From assembly GCF_040869045.1 (NCBI RefSeq), contig NC_090322.1:182651477-182715476 (forward strand): 64,000 bases of DNA, in the 5' to 3' direction. Position 1 is the stretch's first letter. Every line of letters begins with the position of its first letter. Position numbers and translations under genes: made by a program. Shown here one piece after another: positions 1 to 11,415 of this stretch. Under the pieces are notes generated by a model. The model was not told the DNA's origin, did no database searches, and was given only the letters and a program-made list of their open reading frames with translations. The DNA is from Eurosta solidaginis. Taxonomy: Eukaryota > Arthropoda > Insecta > Diptera > Tephritidae.

Positions 1-734
1 GGTCGGCCCCCGGCTACATCATCAGTAGTGCACGAATGTTTGCAAGCTTGGAGATGATGTCGGATGGTGAAATGTTTTCGACGGAATGCTGAAGAAGATT
101 TCAGACCTACCCTCGGCATTTTAAAGTAAAGTTCGCCATTGTATTGATTATATCGAGGTTGAAATAGTTATTGTAATCGAAAACTTACTCTCCGAAGGTG
201 CAGGGGATTGTCACGGATATAGTCAGCCCGTTGCCGGATATAAGTCTGGTATGTAGGTCTCTTAAGCTAGCCCAACCTTTCCAGCCCAATCAAAAAACGA
301 GACCGTATTAAATTGCACAATATTTAATGCTAATTTAATACGGGTTAATTAAATTTATTACACTTGTTTTTTTTTAAATAAAAACGGATAATGTGGTGGT
401 GTATGAGGAGGGAAGTAGACCTTGACTCTTTGTGATTTTTGGCAAGACTTTGGCTGATGCATCTCTTATCGCGCAGTATTTGCAAACCATATCTGCGAAG
501 TGATAGTTGTAGTAATGTGTTATCTTCAGATGCGACTCCAATACTCACAATTGCGTCTAAGCGAGGTCGGATACTCAGGCAAAAGGTGATTCACTTGTGC
601 TTCTTTGAAGCTTCCAAGGTCGTCAGTTCCAAACAGGGATACCTGGCGGGATTTGATTATTTTCGCTAAAATCACCAGAGTGGTTAAGCATGGTTGAATA
701 CCTCGAAATTGTGGACCAACATCTGGCTGAAGCT
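1..734. other. Unassigned non-coding sequence
   Basis: No protein domain, RNA gene or repeat shared with the rest of the window was recognised. Open frames here are short and lack recognisable motifs. The stretch may be host intergenic DNA or old transposon debris. Confidence 0.3.
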
Positions 735-793
735 CTATTTCGTCTTGCGGTATGGTTGAACTGGCCGGTCCATGAGGACCTCACATAGACTGA
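735..793 (+). repeat. Short fragment of a dispersed repeat
   Basis: The stretch reading GGTTGAACTGGCC, then ACCTCACATAGACTGAATGAG, matches 44770-44850 in the same orientation with a few differences. Two copies 44 kb apart show it is an interspersed repeat. Neither copy shows its ends or any coding content, so its class is not assignable. Confidence 0.5.
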
Positions 794-795
794 AT

Positions 796-838
796 GAGTA
801 CGCGGGTATATTCTGACCCCCTAACCCGCTGGGGAATA
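796..838 (-). mobile_element. Fragment of a non-LTR-like 3' region (minus strand)
   Basis: Read on the minus strand, this segment (CCCCAGCGGGTTAGGGG followed by AGAATATACCCGCG) matches the beginning of the longer plus-strand copy at 11020-11415. Only about 40 bp remain, directly next to another repeat fragment. It is a scrap of an old insertion. Confidence 0.5.
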
Positions 839-879
839 TGACTAGCGTCATTTCTATCGGTTTACTACTGTTTAAATTT

Positions 880-2460
880 TGCACTACACAGGACAAGGAC
901 GCCAGCTCCTCTCTTCCGCAACGTTCTATCAGTTCGAATTAGCTCATCACTATTTAAAAAAATGCTTAGTAGTAATCTTTCTTTATTCTGTTATACAGTG
1001 TAATGAAAAATCTAAAAACTCCAACCATAATCATGAAATGCAAAGTGTGTGTATTTGCCACAAAGCGGAGTTAGAGCTTACCACAAGTTGCTGCATGCAA
1101 CATTGTAATAAATGGGTAACTACAAATAAATATCTACTAGTTGTGTGCAGCCTTCTTGCGGCGCTGGTTAGGCCAAGGAGTGAAACGTGTTCTACTACTG
1201 ATCTCGGCGATCGCGTAACCCAAACGATGCGTCCGTAAAAGCGCACTTGCTGCCCTCAGGACAGACAGGCAAACAGAAGTGGCAATTGCCAAGCAGGCGG
1301 AGAACAAATTGCATATATTATTAATAAAATGTAATATTTGTATGTATGTATATAGAGGCGCGACGAAAGGCAAGACGGTTGTGGTTATCACGCGTAAAGT
1401 TGTTGTAATTTCAGGAAAAGGATGAATTGTTTTTTGCGTTTTTTGTAGTTATTGCTGTTAAACGCGCCTCACTCGTTTTGCGTATTATTGCGTTGATTGG
1501 TATTTTGATTTCCTTCCTTTTTTATATTATTGAGTGCTGTGCACAAAATTAATTAGCGGCAACAACAATTTAGTTTTATTTTTTGTAATCAAAAACAGCA
1601 ACAACAACAACAATATGCACGATGCTGCTGATGATGTTGATGGGTGCAATAAGCGCCGACATTGGGATTCGCCCATATTTAATTGAATTAGTCTTAAAAA
1701 AGACAGGCGGCAATAAAAGAGGAACAAAAAAATAAAAATTGGAAAAAACTAAAAGGGATTATAAAAAAGATTTACGCAGCGTTACAAAAGGACGTCTTTA
1801 ACAAAAACAACAACAAGCACAAAAATATGCTGCCAAAAGCAAAACGAGATTAGAGCTGCAAAGCAATAAATCGGCGTTAAAAGGGCAGAAAGGCTTAGTG
1901 TGGCAGGATAATGACTAGCGATCACGGCGAGGGTAGGGAAAAGAGCGAGGCATAAAAAGTCATAAATATATATTTGTGTATATGACTAAATGGTTGTACG
2001 AGGGTTGACGCGCTGAGATTGTGTATTGCTATTAAATTGCATGTTTTATTAACACATGGCTGTATATGTGTTCACGTGTGTGTGTGTATGTGTATGCACA
2101 CGTTACTTGGCAAATTGAAATCGAAAAGAAAACTCGTTAATTAAAAAGTTAACATACACTCCAATACACCACGTTGCAGGCAAGCAGGCAGTCAGGGGTG
2201 GGTTAGTTGACGTTTTGCTGCTACTGTTAACTGGCACCACCACCATCACCGTCGGTCACCTCTTGCTGCAAATTTGAATCAAATGACGCATTGTGACAGG
2301 CGCTGTGGCGCACATTGCATTATTCGATTTTATAAATAATTAAGAGCGTAGGCAAGAATGCCAAAAACGTAACAAGAAAATACAATCAAGAACATTTTTT
2401 TACTGGAGTTGTGCATTATATAGCCAGTTGTAGGTTTAAGCTAAAAATCATACATTTTTA
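880..2460. other. Host-like non-coding DNA with simple repeats
   Basis: AT-rich filler with CAA/AAC runs near 1600 and 1803, a GT-rich run near 2070-2090 and short CAC runs near 2235. No recognisable domain or splice-bounded coding exon was seen, although short open frames occur on both strands. The composition resembles fly introns or intergenic DNA. Confidence 0.4.
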
Positions 2461-2479
2461 AAATTGCACAAACAGCAGC

Positions 2480-2800
2480 GAACACGAAAATAGCAGTGGT
2501 CATTTTTATCAAATTTCGTTAGTTACATTTTTTTTATTTGCGATCATTGAAAAAAAGAATACTTTCTTGTATTTCGTAACTGTAACTGAAAGAACTGATT
2601 GAATGTCAAACACGTTTTTGAAAAACTTCGAAAATTCGCATAAGTTTTACGAAAGTTTCAAACTTTCTACTAAGAGTTGTTTCTAGTTTTTTGAGTGTTC
2701 AGTTTTTTTAGTCCAACAAAGTACAAATTATTTGTCTCTCAAAATTTGCATTGATTTTTGGCATTTTTTTCTCCCAAGGCTATTTCAGACTTTCTTCCAT
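2480..2800 (+). repeat. Dispersed repeat family D, copy 1
   Basis: This segment shares an ordered set of phrases with 39890-40145 and 50830-51010: TTTACGAAAGTTTCAAACTT, AAGAGTT, then TTTTTTGAGTGTTCAGTTTT and a 'GTCCAAC/GCCCAA' block. The three copies are diverged and non-coding. Ends are not sharply defined, so the coordinates are approximate. Confidence 0.5.
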
Positions 2801-3989
2801 TTTATATGGAATAATTTTTTTGCCATGATTGTACAAGATAATGCAAGTGATCCCTTTTTCTAGAAATACCCTGGAACGGTCTATTCGAAAAAAAAAAAAA
2901 AAATACAAAAGAAGGCTAAGTTCGGGTGTAAGGGAAAACACCACGTAGGAAAATTAACCCTGGAATGTGTTTGTATGACATGGCTATCAAATGAAAGGCA
3001 TTAAAGAGTATTTTAAAAGGGAGTGGGCCTTAGTTCTATAGGTGGACGCCTTTTCGAGATATCGCCATAAAGGTGGACCAGGGGTGACTCTAGAATGCGT
3101 TTGTGCAATATGGGTATCAAATCAAAGGTACTAATGAGGGTTTTAAAAGGGAGTGGCCCTTGTTGTACATGTGAAGGCGTTATCGAGATATCGACCAAAA
3201 TGTGGACCAGGGTGACCCAGAACATCATTTGTTGGATATCGCTAACTTATTTATATATGTAATACCACGAACAGTATTCCTGCCATTATTCCAAATGCTT
3301 TTGATTTCGCCTTGCAGATCTTTTTCGTTTTCTTCTACTTAATATGGTAGGTGTCATACCCATTTTACAAAGTTTTTTCTAAAGTTATATTTTGCGTCAA
3401 AAACCCAATCCAATCCCCATGTTTCATTCCTTTTTTCAATTTGGTACAGAATTATAGCATTTTTTTCATTTTTCGAAATTTTCGATATCGAAAAAGTGGG
3501 CGTGGTCATAGTGGGATTTCGCCCATTTTTAATACCAAGATAAAGTGAGTTCAGATAAGTACGTGAACTAAGTTTAGTAAAGATATATCGGTTTTTGCTC
3601 AAGTTATCGTGTTAACGGCCGAGCGGAAGGACAGACGGTAGGCTGTGTATAAAAACTGGGCGTGGTTTCAAGCTATGCCCTTACCAAATTTGCAAGGATT
3701 GGCAAATTTTTGTTCGACTTATGGCATTAAAAGTATTTCAGACAAATTAAATGGAAAAGGGCGGAACCATGCCCATTTAAATTTTTTTTTTTTTGTATTT
3801 TGTTGCACCATATCATTACTGGAATTGAATAGTGACATAATTTACTTATCTAATATATAAAATTCTTCTGTCACGGTTTTAGAGGCTGAACTCCTCCGAA
3901 ACGGTTGAACCGATTCCCATGAAATTATGTGAGCATATTGGGTAGGTCTGAGAATCGGCCAACGTCTACCTTTTTTTCGCTACGTGTCG

Positions 3990-5235
3990 AGGGTCTTGAG
4001 ATCAAAACGTGGACCCGGGTACCCCTAGAATGAGGTTATACAATATGGACATCAAATGAAAGCTGTTGATGAGTGCTATAGTGCACGATAATTTTCATAC
4101 AACTGGGAGGCTAGGGTCTCGAGATATAGCCCCAAACGTGGCTCCGGGTACCCCTACAATGTGTTTCTACAATATGAATAGCAAATGAAAGCTGTTGATG
4201 AGTGCTATAGTACAGGATAATTTTCATACAACTGGGAGGCTAGGGTCTGGAGATATAGCCCAAAAGTTGGATCCGGGTATCTCTACAATGTTTTTCTACA
4301 ATATGGATAGCAAATGAAAGCTGTTGATGAGTGCTATAGTACAGGATAATTTTCATACAACTGGGAGGCTAGGGTCTGGAGATATAGCCCAAAAGTTGGA
4401 TCCGGGTACCTCTACAATGTTTTTCTACAATATGGATAGCAAATGAAAGCTGTTGATGAGTGCTATAGCACAGGATAATTTTCATACAACTGGGAGGCTA
4501 GGGTCTCGAGATATAGCCCAAAACGTGGGCCCGGGCACCTCTAGAATGTGTTTATGCAATATGGATATCAAATGAAAGCTGTTGATGAGTGCTATAGTAC
4601 AGGATAATTTGCATACAACTGGGAGGCTAGGGTCTCGAGATATAGCCCCAAACGTGGATCCGGGTACCCCTACAATGTGTTTCTACAATATGAATAGCAA
4701 ATGAAAGCTGTTGATGAGTGCTATAGTACAGGATAATTTTCATACAACTGGGAGGCTAGGGCCTGGAGATATAGCCCAAAAGTTGGATCCGGGTACCTCT
4801 ACAATGTTTTTCTACAATATGGATAGCAAATGAAAGCTGTTGATGAGTGCTATAGTACAGGATAATTTCATACAACTGGGAGGCTAGGGTCTCGAGATTA
4901 GCCCAAAACGTCGACCTGAGTACCTCTAGAATGTGTTTATACAATATGGATATCAAATGAAAGCTGTCGATGAGTGCTATAGTACAGGATAATTTGCATA
5001 CAACTGGGAGGCTAGGGTCTCGAGATATAGCCCAAAACGTGGACCCGGATACACCTAGAATGTGTTTTTACATTATGGGTATAAAGTTGAAGCTGTTGAT
5101 GTGTGCTATAATACAGAGTAAGTTTTACACCGCTGAGTGACTAGGGTCTCGAGATATAGGCCAAAACATGGACCCGGATACCCCTAGAATGTGTGTGTAT
5201 TATGGATATCAAATGAAAGCTGCTGCTGAGAGCTC
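3990..5235 (+). repeat. 129-bp tandem array inside the Helitron
   Basis: The phrase GGGTCTCGAGATATAGCC (or a close variant) recurs at 4114, 4243, 4372, 4501, 4630, 4759, 4887, 5015 and 5144, a spacing of 128-129 bp. Each unit contains CTAGAATGTGTTTATACAAT-like and ATATCAAATGAAAGCTGTTG phrases. Outer units at both ends are more diverged than central ones, as is usual for arrays homogenised by unequal exchange. The unit is related to the array unit of family Z. Confidence 0.9.
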
Positions 5236-5427
5236 TAAAGTACATTGTGATATTCGATTTAGTCGCATCAACCTGGCAAAACTGATAAATATGCATGCGA
5301 AGCCGAAATAAAGACAAGAATTAATAATACCCACATACCTATTTACATACGTCCTATTCGATTTGCCTGAAATTTCGTATATAAATTTGCCTATATTAGT
5401 ATTTACGATGCTTTTTTCCGGGAAGTA

Positions 5428-5690
5428 TACCAGAGACGGACTGGGACTGGGATTAGGACTAAGACTGGGACTGAGACTCGGAATGGGACTGGAACAAAAT
5501 AAATACCACCCTCTGGGACTGGCAATAAGAGATGAAGAAGAAGGAGAAAAACTGGAGGGAAAAGAAATAGAGAAGGAGATTGAGAAAGAGATAGAATGAG
5601 ACGAAGATGGAGATGAAGCAAAAGACGGAGGGAGGAGTGTATAAAAAGATTAGGAAAAAGTGTAGAGGGGTAGGGCAGAGTTAGACGGAA
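5428..5690 (+). repeat. GGGACTG-rich then GA-rich low-complexity tract in Helitron
   Basis: Repeated GGACTGGGACTG-like hexamers are followed by an AGAAGGAGAA-type purine run. The tract gives artificial reading frames (Gly-Leu repeats on plus, Leu/Pro-rich on minus) that should not be taken as proteins. The minus-strand Helitron at 60314-61297 has the same kind of tract at about 60400-60650, so it is a family feature. Confidence 0.75.
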
Positions 5691-6395
5691 AAAGCTTATT
5701 AAAATATATGCATATAGGCCAAATTTAGGTCAGAACAACGTCTGCCGGGTCTGCTAGTATACTATAAATATATTCCATTTTTTGTTAAAATTTGACTTAA
5801 ACATTTTTTTAAGTGGGCGTGGCGTGTTCGTCATCCGATTTTGCTAATTTTTATTTAGAAGACATATAGTAATAGGAGTAACGTTCCTGCCAAATCTCAT
5901 CGTGATATCTTCAACGACTGCCAAATTACAGCTTGCAAAACTTTTAAATTACCTTCTTTTAAAAGTGGCCGGTGCCACGCCCATTGTCCAAAATTTGACT
6001 TTATTTTCTATTCTGCGTCATAAGTTCAACCCACCTACCATGTTTCATCGCTTTATCCGTCTTTGGTAATGAATTATCGCACTTTTTCGGTTTTTCGAAA
6101 TTTTCGATATCGAAAAAGTGGGCGTGGTTATAGTCCGATTTCGTTCATTTTAAATAGCGATCTGAAATGAGTGCCCAGGAACTTACATACCAAATTTCAT
6201 TAAGATACTCAAGTTATCGTGTTTACGGACGGAAGGACGGACAAACGGACGGACGGACATGGCTAAATGAATTTTTTTTTGCCAAGATCATTTTGATATA
6301 TAGAAGTCTATATCTAGCTCGTTTATGCCGTTACGGGGTACCGTTATGCGAACAAAATTAATATACTTTGTGAGCTCTGCTCAGCTGAGTATAAA

Positions 6396-9300
6396 CAAGT
6401 AAGGAAGGCTAAGTTCGGGTGTAACCGAACATAACATACTCAGTTGAGAGCTATGGAGACAAAATAAGGAAAATCAATCTGGGGTAACCCTGGAATGTGG
6501 TTGTATAACATGTGTATCAAATGAAAGGTATTAAAGAGTATTTTAAGAGAGAATAGGCCATAGTTCTATGGATGAACGCCATTTAGGGATATCGCCATAA
6601 AGGTAGACCAGGGCTGACTCTAGAATTTGTTTGTACGATATGGGTATCAAATGAAAGGTGTTACTGAGCATTTTAAGAGGCAGTGGGCCTTAGGTCTATC
6701 GGTGGACGCCTTTTCGAGATGTCCCCATTAAGGTGGACCAGGGGTGATTCTATAATGTGTTTGTACGATATGGGTATCAAATGAAAGCTGTTAATGAGTA
6801 TTTTGAAAAGGAGTGATCTTTAGTTCCATAGGTGGACGCCGTTTCGAGATATCGCCATAAAGGTGGACCAGGGGTGTCTCTAGAATGTGTTTGTACGATA
6901 TGGGAATCAAATGAAAGGTGTTACTGAGCATTTTAAGAGGGAGTGGGCATTAGGTCTATAGGTGGACGCCTTTTCGAGATATCGCCATTAGGGTGGGCCA
7001 GGGGTGACTCTAGAATGTTTGTACGGTATGGGTATCAAACGAAAGGTGTTACTGAGCATTTTAAGAGGGAGTGGGCATTAGGTCTATAGGTGGGCGCCTT
7101 TTCGAGATATCGCCATTAGGGTGGGCCAGGGGTGACTCTAGAATGTGTTTGTACGATATGTGCATCAAACGAAAGGTGTTACTGAGCATTTTAAGAGGGA
7201 GTGGGCATTAGGTCTATAGGTGGACGCCCTTTCGAGATATCGCCATTAGGGTGGGCCAGGGGTGACTCTAGAATGTTTGTACGATATGGGTATCAAACGA
7301 AAGGTGTTACTGAGCATTTTAAGAGGGAGTGGGCATTAGGTCTATAGGTGGACGCCTTTTCGAGATATCGCCATTAGGGTGGGCCAGGGGTGACTCTAGA
7401 ATGTGTTTGTACGATATGGGTATCAAATGAAAGGTGGTAAGGAGTATTTTAAAAGGGAGTAATCCTTAGTTCTATAGGTGGACGCCTTTTCGAGATATCG
7501 CCATAAAGGTGGACCAAGGGTGACTCTAGAATGTTTGTACGATATGGGTATCAAACGAAAGGTGTTACTGAGCATTTTAAGAGGGAGTGGGCATTAGGTC
7601 TATAGGTGGACGCCTTTTCGAGATATCGCCATTAGGGTGGGCCAGGGTGACTCTAGAATGTGTTTGTACGATATGGGTATCAAATGAAAGGTGGTAATGA
7701 GTATTTTAAAAGGGAGTAATCCTTAGTTCTATAGGTGGACGCCTTTTCGAGATATCGCCATAAGGCTGGACCAAGGGTGACTCTAGAATGTTTGTACGGT
7801 ATGGGTATCAAACGAAAGGTGTTACTGAGCATTTTAAGAGGGAGTGGGCATTAGGTCTATAGGTGGGGAGGGACACTAGGTCTATAGGTGGACCATCGCC
7901 ATTAGGGTGGGCCAGGGGTTACTCTAGAATGTTTGTACGATATGGGTATCAAACGAAAGGTGTTACTGAGCATTTTAAGAGAGAGGGGGCATTAGTTCTA
8001 TAGGTGGACGCCTTTTCGAGATATCGCCATTAGGGTGGGACAGGGGTGACTCTGGTATGTTTTTGTACGATATGGATATCAAATTAAAGGTATTAATGAG
8101 GGTTTTAAAAGCGAGTGGCCCTTAGATGTATATGTGAAGGCGTTCTCGTGATATCCACCAAAATGTGGACCAGGTGATCCAGAAAATCATCTGTCGGGTA
8201 CTGCTAATTTATTTATATATGCAATACCACTAACAGTATTCCTGCCAAGATTCCAAGGGCTGTTGATTTCGCCTTGTAGAACTTTTTCATTTTCTTCTAC
8301 TTAATATGGTAGGTGTCACACCCATTTTACAAAGATTTTTCCAAAGTTATATTTTGCGTCAACAAACCAATCCAGTTACCATGTTTCATCCCTTTTTTCG
8401 TATTTGGTATAGAATTATGGCATTTTTTTCATTTTTCGTAATTTTCGATATCGATAAAGTGGGCGTGGTTATGGTCAGATTTCGCCCATTTTTTATACCA
8501 AGAAAAAGTGAGCTCAGGTAAGTACGTGGGCTAAGTTTAGTAAAGATATATCGGATTTTGCTCAAGTTATTGTGTTAATGGCCGAGCGGAAGGACAGACG
8601 GTGGACTGTGTATAAAAACTGGGCGTGGCTTCCACCGATTTCGCCCATTTTCACAGAGAACAGTTACCGTCATAGAATCTATGCTCCTACCAAATTTGAG
8701 AAGGATTGGTAAATTTTTGTTCGACTTATGGCAATAAAAGTATTCTAGACAAACTAAATGAAAATGGGCGGAGCCACGCCCATTTTGAAATTTTCTTTTA
8801 TTTTTGTATTTTGTTGCATCATATCATTACTGGAGTTGAATTTTGACTTAATTTACTTATATACAGTAAAGATATTGTTAAAATTTGAATTTAAAAAAAT
8901 TTTTTTTTAAAAAGTGGGCGTGTTCTTAATCCAATTTTGCTAATTTTTATTTAGCACATATAGAGTAATAGTAGTAACGTTCCTGCCAAATTTCATCATG
9001 ATATCTTCAACGACTGCCAAATTACAGCTTGCAAAACTTTTAAATTACCTTCTTGTAAAAGTGGGCGGTGCCACGCCCATTGTCCAAAATCTTACTAATT
9101 TTCTATTATGCGTCATAACATCAACCCATCTACCAAGTTTCGTCGCTTTATCTGTCTTTTGTAATGAGTTATCGCACTTTTTCGGTTTTTCGAAATTTTC
9201 GATATCGAAAAAGTGGGCGTGGTTATAGTCCGATATCGTTCATTTTAAATAGCGATCTGAGATGAGTGCTCAGGAACCTACATACCAAATTTCATCAAGA

Positions 9301-9505
9301 TACCTCAAAATTTACTCAAGTTATCGTGTTAACGGACGGACGGACGGACGGACGGACGGACATGGCTCAATCAAATTTTTTTTCGATCCTGATTATTTTG
9401 ATATATGGAAGTCTATATCTATCTCGATTCCTTTATATATGTACAACCAACCGTTATCCAATCAAACTTAATATACTCTGTGAGCTCTGCTCAACTGAGT
9501 ATAAA
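6396..9505 (+). mobile_element. Family Z non-coding repeat, copy 2 (complete)
   Basis: It starts CAAGTAAGGAAGGCTAAGTT directly after copy 1 and ends at CTCAACTGAGTATAA. Near the two ends lie ATACTCAGTTGAGAGCT and AGCTCTGCTCAACTGAGTAT, which are roughly inverted relative to each other. Order of parts: leader, about 13 units of ~128 bp, several AT-rich blocks with GTGGGCGTGG and GCCACGCCCA motifs, two TTTTCGATATCGAAAA-type palindromes, a GGAC tetranucleotide run (about 9335-9362), then the end. The copy at 26505-31002 is almost identical in reverse orientation apart from the array length. No transposase or RT frame is present. Confidence 0.8.
6480..8130 (+). repeat. ~128-bp tandem array of family Z (about 13 units)
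   Basis: GACTCTAGAATG recurs at about 7134, 7264, 7392, 7522 and 7649, a spacing of 127-130 bp. Two unit subtypes alternate: one has GAGGGAGTGGGCATTAGG, the other AAAGGGAGTAATCCTTAG. A partial duplication inside one unit lies near 7865-7890. The array is non-coding. Confidence 0.9.
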
Positions 9506-9890
9506 AATGGTTCTATGGTTTGGAAGGGTTGTGAGATGGAGGGGGGAAGGAAGTGCAGATGGAGCGTGAAGGGTAAATAGTGAGACGGAACGATATGGAA
9601 AGGAGAAAGAAGTCAAAGAGGTAAAAGAAAGAGAAGGAGAAGACGTGAATATATAATTTTTTCAGGGTATGAAGAGAGCGATGTAGAGAGCGAGGAGGAT
9701 GGCGAGGGCAGAGGCGGAGGAAGGGGAAAGGAAAAGGGAGAGGAAGGGTGAGGTTACGGGCTAGCTCGTTTAAAGAGGGATAGAGTGAGGTGAGAGAGAA
9801 ATATATATAACAGGGAAAAGTGAAAGAGGGCAATGGAGAGAGAGGAGGACTGAAGTTGTTTAAAATTGTTGAAATTATGCAGATAGACAA
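9506..9890. repeat. Purine-rich (GGA/GAA) tract
   Basis: About 350 bases of the plus strand are dominated by G and A, with GAGGGGGGAAGG, AAGAAAGAGAAGGAGAAG and GGAAAGGAAAAGGGAGAGG runs. It begins exactly where copy 2 of family Z ends. The minus-strand open frame is a Ser/Phe/Leu/Pro-rich artefact of the pyrimidine strand. It resembles the purine tract inside the Helitron and may be a remnant of such an element. Confidence 0.65.
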
Positions 9891-11019
9891 AAAAGCGGCC
9901 TGGTTAACTCCTTCTGGCTGCTAATTACTAATAAATCTATAAACTGACAATATGCTATAGGCCACAAATACATACATCACTTCGTAGCGAGACTTACCTT
10001 GAACTTAAAACCATCGGTCATCTGCTATATTTTCTAATTACATTTTGTAGCAGGCATTATTCCTATCAGCCAGAATGTCTCTGTTATCTCTAAGCATCCC
10101 GATACCGGTCACACATATCGCGACACATGTTTCCTCTGCTCTTGAGGCTAATACTGCAGTCAGACAGCACGATTTTGTGCGCATAAATTTAGTATTACTT
10201 AGGGCTTTTTTTGACCATATGCGCATAAACTAACGTAGTCATGCTCACGTCAAAGTCGCTTTGTAGGTGTGAGTCTCTCATATTTTCACAGCTAACTGTA
10301 TGAAAAATTCGTACCGATGCCTGCTATACCATACGCACTCTCTTCGTTGACCATATTGCCTGCTAAGCTGTCTGTACGAGTGTCGTTGATTATGACGCGG
10401 TCAACTGATTTTTGTATTCTTTGTTTAGGGGTAAACCAGTTAGCTTTATAAAACATTTTTTGTTGGACCTTCCTTCCACCGGTGACCATACAGTTTTCAA
10501 GCCGTAGTGGAGTCGTTTTGTTCTTCGTTTCCTCGCTGTTATAGCCGATTTCGCCGTATACCGCATATCCTATAGGGCGATGGTGTCTGCTGGTCAGTCG
10601 TTGTTGCTATCTTCAGAGCAAGATAATTATAAGGTAAGATTGTGCCAAAACTTACCTAATGTCTGGCACAGACTATATTAAGGCATTTTTTGACCTCCGG
10701 GTATAGGATAAGTGTGAGGTATTTTTCGAAGTATAAATTATTTTTCGAGGGAGCATCTGTCAGTCAATCTTCCTCATTCTTGCAATGTCTTCCAGCCGGA
10801 GGTCTTCAACATAAAAAGAACCACTAGACCGCTCCAAGATAGTATGGTCTCCAAGACAAATGTACCTACAGATCTTTGTTGATAGTCTGGTTGTTTTTAA
10901 GGTTCCAGCAAATTGATTAAAATGACTATCGTACGGAAATGTTGAGCCACACTTTCGTCTGTAGGGCATTTCAATGTCTCTCATGATTTTGAAAACGATG
11001 AATTTGTTGATGGGAAGGA
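9891..11019. other. Unassigned sequence
   Basis: Composition is less AT-biased than the filler, and several short open frames occur on the minus strand (for example 10760-11023), but none shows a domain I recognise. No other copy of this stretch was noticed in the window. It could be host DNA or a decayed element. Confidence 0.3.
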
Positions 11020-11415
11020 ACACCCCCAGCGGGTTAGGGGACTAGAATATACCCGCGGTAGGTATGCCTGTCGTAAGAGGCGACTAAAATACTAAATAGA
11101 TTCAAGGGGTTGTGTAGCACAACGCTTCCAGGTTGCCAGCGCAATATTTAGCTTTTGCAAACCCAATTGTCAACCTCACCTATCCTGTTTCATTAACAAC
11201 CGAGGCTCTGGCGACCCCGAACTCCTCATGGATCTAGGGGGTGGGAGGCCAGGATGGCCTGGAAGTTCGCATGTGGTCATAACAAATCGTTCCCGAGATG
11301 GTCGGGCTTGGTACCGGAACGTACCGGATCTGCATCCGGCGAAGGACCATCAGCATCGATAACACTCCCCGATGCCTTCGGGAGTGTCCTTATCGCTACA
11401 ACAACAACAACGTGG
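11020..11415 (+). mobile_element. 3' fragment of a non-LTR retrotransposon or derived SINE, with ACA tail
   Basis: The segment begins near CCCCAGCGGGTTAGGGG, runs through a GC-rich body with GGGCTTGGTACCGG and a hairpin around CTCCCGATGCC/GGAGTG (about 11367-11388), and ends in TACAACAACAACAA. An ACA-repeat tail after a GC-rich body fits the 3' ends of I-like non-LTR elements in flies, from general knowledge. A minus-strand fragment of the same family lies at 796-838. No coding capacity remains. The exact clade is not established. Confidence 0.55.

Larger units (their letters stand above)
3849..5757 (+). mobile_element. Non-autonomous Helitron/Helentron-type element
   Basis: The insertion begins TCTAATATATAAAATTC and ends GGGTCTGCTAG, matching the canonical Helitron pattern of 5' TC and 3' CTRR. 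It sits between A (3848) and T (5758), the usual AT target with no target duplication. The empty site can be read inside the window: the neighbouring Z copy has an uninterrupted ACTTATATAC at about 8865, which equals the left flank joined to the right flank here. No Rep or helicase frame is present, so it is non-autonomous. It holds a nine- to ten-copy 129-bp array and then a GGGACTG-rich and GA-rich stretch. A shorter relative with the same 3' end lies at 60314-61297. Confidence 0.85.
2905..6395 (+). mobile_element. Family Z non-coding repeat, copy 1, split by a Helitron
   Basis: The 5' edge carries GAAGGCTAAGTTCGGGTGTA just after a poly(A) run, and the 3' edge carries AGCTCTGCTCAGCTGAGTAT. 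The same ordered landmarks occur in the copies at 6396-9505, 26505-31002 and 62084 onward: GTGGGCGTGG motifs, a palindromic TTTTCGATATCGAAAA block and a GGAC tetranucleotide run near the 3' end. It contains only short, non-homologous reading frames. The 5' terminal sequence is degraded relative to the second copy. A Helitron sits at 3849-5757, and the next Z copy begins immediately at 6396. The transposon class is not recognised. Near both ends of intact copies lies a related motif in inverted orientation (ATACTCAGTTGAG and CTCARCTGAGTAT). Confidence 0.7.

Noticed and set aside
5363..5621. Gly-Leu-repeat and Leu/Pro-repeat reading frames
   Set aside because: They come from the GGGACTG/GA low-complexity tract of the Helitron and have no domain; the same tract recurs non-coding in other copies.
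8306..9228. Short proteins conserved between Z copies (71 and 76 codons)
   Set aside because: Identity simply reflects recent duplication of the whole element; the frames show no start context, domain or codon-level conservation in more diverged copies.
10760..11023. 87-codon minus-strand frame with a protein-like C-terminus
   Set aside because: No recognisable family and no supporting neighbour frames; left as unassigned.
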